Shown in pieces: positions 58,811 through 64,000 of a DNA stretch of 64,000 bases. The notes beneath the pieces are model-generated. The model was given only the letters and a program-made list of their open reading frames with translations, did not search any database and was not told the DNA's origin. Every line of letters begins with the position of its first letter. Position 1 is the first letter of the stretch. A program made the translations under genes and the position numbers. This stretch comes from Saccharopolyspora phatthalungensis (GTDB lineage Bacteria > Actinomycetota > Actinomycetes > Mycobacteriales > Pseudonocardiaceae), in NCBI RefSeq assembly GCF_014203395.1, contig NZ_JACHIW010000001.1, forward strand, positions 5,811,501 through 5,875,500. Direction: 5' to 3'.

Positions 58811-58936
58811 TCAGTCGACCTGTTCGGGTTCTTCGATCGTCGGCATTTCGGCGAGCTGCTCGCGGAGCTTCTGGGCCCACGCGAGGTCACGCGCGAAGGT
58901 CGCGTCGAAGGGGTCGATGCCGTGCGGTTCAGCCAT
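58811..58936 (-). CDS. Small hypothetical protein (41 aa)
   Basis: A 41-codon frame on the minus strand, ATG at 58936 and TGA at 58811, 5 bases from the kinase stop. It encodes MAEPHGIDPFDATFARDLAW, then AQKLREQLAEMPTIEEPEQVD: acidic and predicted helical. A weak GGGAACC precedes the ATG. Third-position GC is high as in real genes here. No family recognised; small, so it could still be chance. Confidence 0.5.
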   Translation of the reverse strand: MAEPHGIDPFDATFARDLAWAQKLREQLAEMPTIEEPEQVD

Positions 58937-59411
58937 GGCGGTTCCCAACGTCAATAGTTCGCAGGCTGTTGCCGACCACGATAACCGGGGGTGGAAGGCC
59001 GCTCGGCAGGGCGGGCCCCTAACGTGCGCAACGGCCGGGACGGCTGTTGCTGATGTGCCGTCAGGGGCGATTCCGCGGCGCCCACCGGTCCCGGGAAGCA
59101 GTGGAAAATCACAATTTCGGGCCTTTCGGCCCTGTTGTTACGCGGCTGCCCACTATTGCCATCACGGCGCCACCGACGAAGACCTAGCGCCGTTCCGAGC
59201 GCTGGCCGGGACCGAGATCGTCGTGGTGTGAGTCGGTGCCGTCCGCCGGGTGGGGCCGGAAGATTCCCGGTTTCCGGTGCGAAATCGCAGGAGCCGGAGT
59301 GATCCGAATTCGATCGGGCGCCCCTCGCGCTCCGCGTGCTCACTATTCCCTACGCGCCTCCGAGTATTACTGCGGTAGGGCTCGATCCGCCCCGTGCCTA
59401 GAGTCACGACC
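58937..59411. other. Intergenic region upstream of the secreted peptide gene
   Basis: 475 bases with no convincing gene on either strand. Frames here are short or rich in Arg/Pro/Ser as expected from noncoding high-GC DNA. A small hairpin GGGCC-TTTC-GGCCC lies near 59120. The right end carries the promoter of the gene at 59412. Confidence 0.5.
59399..59404 (+). promoter_or_regulatory. -10 hexamer TAGAGT of a leaderless transcript
   Basis: TAGAGT, then 7 bases, then the ATG at 59412. The same hexamer precedes the FetB-like gene (60701-60706) with 6-base spacing. Confidence 0.6.
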
Positions 59412-59573
59412 ATGATCACGAAGGAACTTCGGCGAATCACGTTGGGTGTCGCGTCGGCCTTGTTGCTTTCCAGCGGCGTTGCGTTAGCGCACACCGCCGC
59501 GCCCGCCGCGCCCGAGCCGCCGCTTCGGTGCGAAGACCACGTGTCGTCGCACCGACCAGGCGACCTGCGGTGA
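59412..59573 (+). CDS. Small secreted protein (53 aa)
   Basis: A 53-residue product with a clear Sec signal peptide: basic start MITKELRRITLG, hydrophobic core VASALLLSSGVALA and a cut site near ALA-HT. The mature part is only about 27 residues (TAAPAAPEPPLRCEDH and a short basic tail) with one cysteine. There is no Shine-Dalgarno sequence, but a -10 hexamer lies 7 bases upstream, indicating a leaderless mRNA. It stands alone before the HtrA-like gene. Function unknown. Confidence 0.55.
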   Translation: MITKELRRITLGVASALLLSSGVALAHTAAPAAPEPPLRCEDHVSSHRPGDLR

Positions 59574-59709
59574 CAAGGGCGGGCTCCATCCGCGTGACCG
59601 GCCCGCCGTCGCGCGGGCGCGACCACCGATGTCAACGACCGATCCGCGGTGGAATGAGCGGGGCTCATCCGGCGTTTCGCAGTAGCAGACATTGCGGTTG
59701 GAGGCCGAG

Positions 59710-60663
59710 ATGGCCGGTGCTTGGCAAGAGCGGTTCGACGGTCTGGACGCCTACTCGCAGACGGTGGCCGCCGTGGCTTCAGCGATCACACCCAGCGTGG
59801 CGGGCTTGCACTCGTCCAGCGAGTGGGGCGATGCGGCAGGGTCGGCGGTGGTGTTCACCGCCGACGGCTTCATGCTGACCAACGCGCACGTCATCGGCCG
59901 GGCCACCGACGGCACGGCGCGCTTCGCCGACGGCACCAGCGCCCCGTTCACCGTGGTCGGCACGGATCCGCTTTCCGACCTGGCCGTGGTCCGGGCGGCC
60001 GGACAGACACCGCCACCCGTGCAGCTCGGCGACAGCGACCGGCTGGTGGTCGGCCAACTCGTCGTCGCCGTGGGCAATCCGCTCGGGCTGGCGGGCTCGG
60101 TCACCGCCGGGGTGGTCAGCGGGCTGGGGCGGTCGCTGCCCGCGCGCAGCGGCAATGCGGCCCGGATCATCGAAGACGTGATCCAGACCGACGCCGCGCT
60201 CAACCCGGGCAACTCGGGTGGTGCCCTGGCGGACTCGCGGGGTGTGGTGGTGGGGGTCAACACCGCGGTCGCCGGGGTCGGGCTGGGCCTGGCGATCCCG
60301 ATCAACGCCACCACCCGCCGCATCATCGACTCGCTGGTCGGGCACGGCCGGGTCCGCCGCGCCTTCCTGGGCCTGGTGACCATCCCGGCGCCGCTGCCGG
60401 ACAAGCTGGCCGAACGCACCGGGCAGGACACGGGCCTGCGAGTGGTCGATGTGGTGCGGCAAAGCCCGGCGGCGCGGGCCGGGCTGCACCGCGGGGACCT
60501 GGTCCTGACCGCGGGCGGCAGCCCGGTGCGCGATGCGCAGGGCTTGCAACGGCTGATGTTCGCCGAGGCCATCGGCCGACCGCTGCAAATCACCGTGACC
60601 CGCAACGGAGCGCTGGTCGACGTGATTGCCGAGCCGGAAGAGCTCCGCGACAGTCCGCGCTGA
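59710..60663 (+). CDS. HtrA/DegP-like serine protease with PDZ domain
   Basis: A 317-residue S1C protease. Catalytic triad: His60 in TNAHVIG, Asp90 in LSDLAVV and Ser169 in NPGNSGGAL. A single PDZ domain follows (about 215-305: GLRVVDVVRQSPAARAGLHRGDLVLTAGG). Unlike most actinobacterial HtrA proteins it has no signal peptide or membrane anchor: the ATG at 59710, 5 bases from GGAGG, gives MAGAWQERFDGL. It would therefore act in the cytosol unless the true start is missed. Ends in a hairpin overlapping its stop. Confidence 0.9.
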   Translation: MAGAWQERFDGLDAYSQTVAAVASAITPSVAGLHSSSEWGDAAGSAVVFTADGFMLTNAHVIGRATDGTARFADGTSAPFTVVGTDPLSDLAVVRAAGQTPPPVQLGDSDRLVVGQLVVAVGNPLGLAGSVTAGVVSGLGRSLPARSGNAARIIEDVIQTDAALNPGNSGGALADSRGVVVGVNTAVAGVGLGLAIPINATTRRIIDSLVGHGRVRRAFLGLVTIPAPLPDKLAERTGQDTGLRVVDVVRQSPAARAGLHRGDLVLTAGGSPVRDAQGLQRLMFAEAIGRPLQITVTRNGALVDVIAEPEELRDSPR

Positions 60664-60681
60664 CCGGACCGGTCAGCGCGG
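60655..60681. terminator. Inverted repeat at the HtrA-like gene end
   Basis: Arms CCGCGCTGACCGG (60655-60667) and its exact complement (60669-60681) with one central base; spans the stop codon. Could be a terminator or, with its short centre, a protein-binding palindrome before the FetB-like gene. Confidence 0.5.
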
Positions 60682-60700
60682 TGGAGTCGGCCGCGCGCCC

Positions 60701-60706
60701 TAGAGT
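60701..60706 (+). promoter_or_regulatory. -10 hexamer TAGAGT before the FetB-like gene
   Basis: TAGAGT ends 6 bases upstream of the GTG at 60713; no ribosome-binding site is present, so a leaderless transcript is likely. Confidence 0.55.
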
Positions 60707-60712
60707 CGAGCA

Positions 60713-61480
60713 GTGTCTTCTGCATCCATTCCGGTCACCCCGGCTCTCGGGGTGGCTATCGCGTTGCTTCTGGTCGCCGCCGCGGCGGTAGCTGGGCTCG
60801 GCGGGCTGGCCCGGTATCGGGACGTACTGTTCGCCGGCGTGCGCGGCGCGGTGCAATTGCTCGTGGTCTCGCTGCTGATCGCCTACATCGTCAGGTGGAC
60901 GGCGCTGGCGGCCGCCTTCATCGTGCTGATGTTCGCGATCGCCGCGCACACCGCCGGGCGGCGAATCACCGACGATCGCACGTGGCTGTGGGCCGCGCTG
61001 CCGATCGCCGCCGGGGTCGCCCCGGCGGTGTTGCTGCTCGTCGTCACCGGTGCCGTGCCGCTGACCGGCTTGGTGCTGATTCCGTTGGTGGGGCAGCTGA
61101 TCGGCGGCGCACTGGTGGCCACCGCGCTGGCCGGGCGGCGGCTGCTGGACGAGCTGCAACAGCGCAGCGGCGAGGTGGAGGCGGCGCTGGCCCTGGGCAT
61201 GGTGGATCGCGCGGCGCGCCTGGAGGTGGCCCGGCCGGTGGCCGGTAGTGCCCTGATGCCGGCGTTGGACCAGACCCGCACCGTCGGCACCGTGACGCTG
61301 CCCGGCGCGTTCGTCGGGATGCTGCTCGGCGGCGCCACCCCCATCCAGGCCGGGGTCGTCCAGTTGTACGTGCTGGTGGCGCTGCTTGCGGTCGAGTCGG
61401 TGGCGATCCTGGTCGTGCTCGAAATCATCGCGCGCGGCTTGCTCACGCGGTCCAGCAACCGGCAGTTTCGCCGGTCATGA
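60713..61480 (+). CDS. FetB/YbbM-type ABC transporter permease (UPF0014)
   Basis: A 255-residue membrane protein with about seven segments. The UPF0014 signature is present: RGAVQLLVVSLLIAYIV, GLVLIPLVGQLIGGALVA, then SALMPALDQTRTVGTVTLPGAFVGMLLGGATPIQAGVVQL. In E. coli FetB works with the ATPase FetA in iron export under oxidative stress. No fetA-like ATPase is next to it. GTG start at 60713 with a -10 hexamer 6 bases upstream. Confidence 0.88.
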   Translation: MSSASIPVTPALGVAIALLLVAAAAVAGLGGLARYRDVLFAGVRGAVQLLVVSLLIAYIVRWTALAAAFIVLMFAIAAHTAGRRITDDRTWLWAALPIAAGVAPAVLLLVVTGAVPLTGLVLIPLVGQLIGGALVATALAGRRLLDELQQRSGEVEAALALGMVDRAARLEVARPVAGSALMPALDQTRTVGTVTLPGAFVGMLLGGATPIQAGVVQLYVLVALLAVESVAILVVLEIIARGLLTRSSNRQFRRS

Positions 61481-61659
61481 CGGCCTTCGGGCGCCGGTAC
61501 CCGCGCTGACGCTGGTGGGCGAGCCGCGTCTACTACCGCTGTGATTTCCTACAGCGGCGGCTGCCGGTAGGAACGTTGACGGATTCGCCGGTCGGAGCGC
61601 AGGATGATCGCGCACCGGTGCCGCGCTGCGGCGATCGCAGGGGAGAAGGGTGCGCGTAC

Positions 61660-62997
61660 TTGACCCAGCACAGCCCGGCGGGATACTTCGCCAACCGCAC
61701 GATCAACGAGCTCGCCGATCAACTTCGTGCCGGTCTGGTGACCGCGGCGGAACTGGTGCGCGGCGCGCTGGATTCCATCGACGAGCTCGACGCCGGCCTG
61801 AACGCCTTCGTCACCGTGGACCGGCAGGGCGCTTGGCAGGCCGCCGCGAAGGCCGACGCGGAACTGGCCGAAGGCGTGGACCGCGGCCCGCTGCACGGAA
61901 TTCCCGTGGCGATCAAAGACGTCATCGATGTCGCCGGGCTGCCCACCAGGATGGGCTCGGCGCACTTCGCGGACTACGTGGCCGCGACGGACGCCGAATG
62001 CGTGCGGCGACTGCGCGATGGTGGCGCGGTGCTGGTCGGCAAGACCACGACGCACGAGTTCGCCTTCGGGGCCACCGGCGACAGTGCGCACAACGGGCCG
62101 TCCCGCAACCCGCACGACACGAGCCGGGTCACCGGCGGGTCGAGCGGTGGCAGCGGGGGCGCGGTCGCCGCCGGGATGGTGCCGCTGGCGCTGGGCACCG
62201 ACACCGGCGGGTCGGTGCGGATCCCGTCGGCGTTGTGCGGGGTGGTGGGCTTCAAGCCGACCTTCAACGCGATCCCGACCGACGGCGTGTTCCCGCTGTC
62301 GCAGTCGCTGGATCACGTCGGCGTGCTGGCCCGGACCGCCCACGACTGCCGGACCGCCTACCGGGTGCTTGCCGGACTGCGCAGCAGTTTCTGCCATGAG
62401 ACGGGGGAAGCCGCGCGCATCGGCTGGATCCCGCCCGGCACGCTGCACCCAACCGATCCGCGGGTCGAACGGATCGCTCGCGCGGCGCTGGACGTCGGGG
62501 GCCTTTCGATGCGGGACGTCGAGCTGCGCGATCCAGTGGGCATACACAAGGCGTTCGCGGGCATCCAGTACAGCGAGGCCTACGCGATCCATGCCGAGCG
62601 CGTGGCGCAGAATCCGCAGCTGTTTACCCCCGACGTGCTGGAGCTCCTGGGAGCGGCCGCCAAGACGACGGGCTGGCAGCACGTGCGGTCGTTGCGGGCC
62701 CGCGACCAGTGGCGCAGTGAGGTCCACGACCTGCTGTCCCGGGTCGATCTGCTGGCCACGCCCACCACCTGTGTGGTAGCGCCCGAAGTCGGCCAGCGCG
62801 AGATCGAGATCGACGGCACGGTCTCGACGGTCCGGGGCGCCCTGTTATCGCTGGCCAAGCCGTGGAACGTGGCGGGCCTCCCGGCCGTGTCCGTCCCCGC
62901 GGGCACCATCGACGGCCTTCCGGTCGGGGTCCAGCTGGCCTGCTCCCCCGGGCAGGAAGACCTGCTGTTCGCGGTCGCCGCGCGAATCGGCACCTAG
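61660..62997 (+). CDS. Amidase-signature family hydrolase
   Basis: A 445-residue amidase. The Ser-cisSer-Lys triad is seen: Lys86 in VAIKDVID, the cis-Ser within GGSSGGSGG (about residue 162) and nucleophile Ser185 in GTDTGGSVRIPS. Substrate may be a simple amide, an allophanate-type compound or an aryl amide; it is not a GatA (no GatB/C nearby). The start is uncertain: the TTG at 61660, 10 bases after GGAGAAGG, fits the family's N-terminus; a TTG at 61576 would add 28 residues without similarity. It converges on the dehydrogenase gene with only 4 bases between stops. Confidence 0.87.
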   Translation: MTQHSPAGYFANRTINELADQLRAGLVTAAELVRGALDSIDELDAGLNAFVTVDRQGAWQAAAKADAELAEGVDRGPLHGIPVAIKDVIDVAGLPTRMGSAHFADYVAATDAECVRRLRDGGAVLVGKTTTHEFAFGATGDSAHNGPSRNPHDTSRVTGGSSGGSGGAVAAGMVPLALGTDTGGSVRIPSALCGVVGFKPTFNAIPTDGVFPLSQSLDHVGVLARTAHDCRTAYRVLAGLRSSFCHETGEAARIGWIPPGTLHPTDPRVERIARAALDVGGLSMRDVELRDPVGIHKAFAGIQYSEAYAIHAERVAQNPQLFTPDVLELLGAAAKTTGWQHVRSLRARDQWRSEVHDLLSRVDLLATPTTCVVAPEVGQREIEIDGTVSTVRGALLSLAKPWNVAGLPAVSVPAGTIDGLPVGVQLACSPGQEDLLFAVAARIGT

Positions 62998-63001
62998 CAG
63001 G

Positions 63002-64000
63002 TCAGCCCGGCAGCGCGGCGGCGACGGCCTTGCCGAGATCTTCGGTGGTGGCTTTGCCGCCGAGGTCCGGGGTGCGCGGTGCCGTGGTGTCGGCCAGGAC
63101 GTGCTCGATGGCCCGGACCACGTCGGCCCCGGCCTCCGTCAAGCCGAGGTGGTCCAGCATCATCGCCGCCGACCAGATCTGACCGATCGGGTTGGCGATG
63201 CCCCGGCCGGCGATGTCCGGTGCCGAGCCGTGCACCGGTTCGAACGTCGACGGGTAGGTGCGCTCCGGGTTGATGTTGCCCGATGGCGCCACCCCGATCG
63301 TGCCGGTCACGCCGGGCCCCAGGTCGGACAGGATGTCGCCGAACAGGTTGCTGGCGACCACCACGTCGAAACGCTCCGGGCTGAGCACGAACCGGGCACA
63401 GAGGATGTCGATGTGGTCCTGGTCGACGGTGACGTCCGGGTACTCCGCGGCGATCGCCGCGAACCGCTCATCCCAGTAGGGCATCGAGTAGTAGATGCCG
63501 TTGGACTTGGTCGCCGAGGTGACATGCGGCTTGCCGAGCTTGCGGGCCAGCTCGAAGGCGTAGCGCATGATGCGGTCGGTGCCGCGCCGGGTGAATGCGG
63601 CTGTCTGCAGCACCATCTCGTTCGGGGTGCCCTCGCCCTGGCGGCCGCCGAGCTGCGAGTACTCGCCCTCGGTGTTCTCCCGGACCACCCAGAAGTCGAT
63701 GTCGCCGGGCCGCTTGTCGCGGACCGGGGGCGTCACCCCGGGCAGCAGCCGGACCGGCCGCAGGTTGACGTACTGGTCGAACTCGCGACGGATCGGCAGC
63801 AGCAGGCCCCACAGCGAGAGGTGGTCGGGCACGCCCGGCCAGCCGACGGCGCCGAGCAGGATCGCATCGTGGTCGCGCAACCGGTCCAGGCCGTCGGCGG
63901 GCATCATCCGCCCGGTGCTCCGGTAGGTCTGGCAACTCCAGTCGAAATGCCGGTAGCCGAACCGCACACCGTACTTCGCGCCGACCACGTCGAGCACCCG
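63002..64000 (-). CDS. Tartrate/D-malate dehydrogenase (beta-decarboxylating), 5' truncated
   Basis: At least 331 residues of an isocitrate/isopropylmalate dehydrogenase-family enzyme. RHFDWSCQTYRSTGRMMPADGL is the substrate-site segment of tartrate/D-malate dehydrogenases (TtuC/DmlA), and ILLGAVGWPGVPDH, FWVVRENTEGEYSQLGGR, ASNLFGDILSDLG and EPVHGSAPDIAGRGIANP follow in family order. It oxidatively decarboxylates D-malate or tartrate with NAD and a divalent metal. The gene starts beyond the right edge; the Rossmann-like first strand (about 25 residues) is missing. Confidence 0.9.
   Translation of the reverse strand, partial: RVLDVVGAKYGVRFGYRHFDWSCQTYRSTGRMMPADGLDRLRDHDAILLGAVGWPGVPDHLSLWGLLLPIRREFDQYVNLRPVRLLPGVTPPVRDKRPGDIDFWVVRENTEGEYSQLGGRQGEGTPNEMVLQTAAFTRRGTDRIMRYAFELARKLGKPHVTSATKSNGIYYSMPYWDERFAAIAAEYPDVTVDQDHIDILCARFVLSPERFDVVVASNLFGDILSDLGPGVTGTIGVAPSGNINPERTYPSTFEPVHGSAPDIAGRGIANPIGQIWSAAMMLDHLGLTEAGADVVRAIEHVLADTTAPRTPDLGGKATTEDLGKAVAAALPG

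Overview
The window is high-GC chromosomal DNA with frequent GTG/TTG starts, many 4-base start/stop overlaps and actinobacterial hallmark genes: the gcvH-garA-bifunctional nuclease-McdR-like MerR-gcvP block, an ergothioneine egtABCD operon, an AcnR-like TetR regulator, a DevR-like response regulator and PucR. It suggests a Pseudonocardiales-type actinomycete (a Saccharopolyspora-like genus is a guess from gene content, not a database result). No rRNA, tRNA, CRISPR array, insertion sequence or phage gene was seen. Most of the window is metabolic core and transport; the left and right edges cut one gene each.

Left part (1-16300). A truncated FAD-linked 2-hydroxyacid oxidase is followed by a complete carnitine-to-betaine module on the minus strand (dehydrocarnitine-cleaving BKACE enzyme, carnitine dehydrogenase, betainyl-CoA thioesterase) preceded by an unusual XRE-TetR fusion regulator whose start abuts a perfect 17-bp palindrome. 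Then come a DHA2 drug exporter, an amino acid permease, a large-subunit catalase, a VTT-domain membrane protein and a malonate module (GntR regulator facing matB and a single-chain carboxyltransferase). An isochorismate synthase behind an IdeR-type iron box sits between the first 47 codons of an EntA-like dehydrogenase and about 16 codons of an EntE-like ligase: an eroded catecholate siderophore locus.

Middle (16300-34700). Propionyl-CoA synthetase, a CDP-alcohol phosphatidyltransferase, then the glycine cleavage region: gcvH, the FHA protein garA, a bifunctional nuclease, a MerR regulator, a tandem glycine riboswitch and gcvP. The MerR (FtsR-type) gene that lies between garA and the nuclease gene in mycobacteria is missing. 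A cysteine-free HesB-like protein precedes an ECF cobalt/nickel transporter operon (cbiM-PDGLE-cbiQ-cbiO). Two CNNM/CorC-type membrane proteins form an operon flanked by two TIGR03086 (DinB-like) proteins, followed by a POT peptide transporter.

Right part (34700-64000). A secreted peptidase, a PLP decarboxylase, a FUSC membrane protein and an AcnR-like repressor lie ahead of the divergent egtABCD operon, which has no egtE. Downstream are two small overlapping cysteine-containing ORFs, a TauE/SafE permease, and a PucR regulator facing an aminotransferase/semialdehyde dehydrogenase pair that fits beta-alanine catabolism. Then come PrsW, a CBS protein, and a two-component operon whose hybrid kinase is soluble and carries six tandem HAMP-like repeats. 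A small secreted peptide, an HtrA-like protease, an orphan FetB-like permease, an amidase and a truncated tartrate/D-malate dehydrogenase end the window.

At the DNA scale a palindromic 16-base module (consensus GATTTCAATGGAAATC) occurs as two inverted pairs at 1041-1086 and 53477-53521 and once singly at 29813-29836, in each case in or next to the 3' end of a gene or in an intergenic gap.
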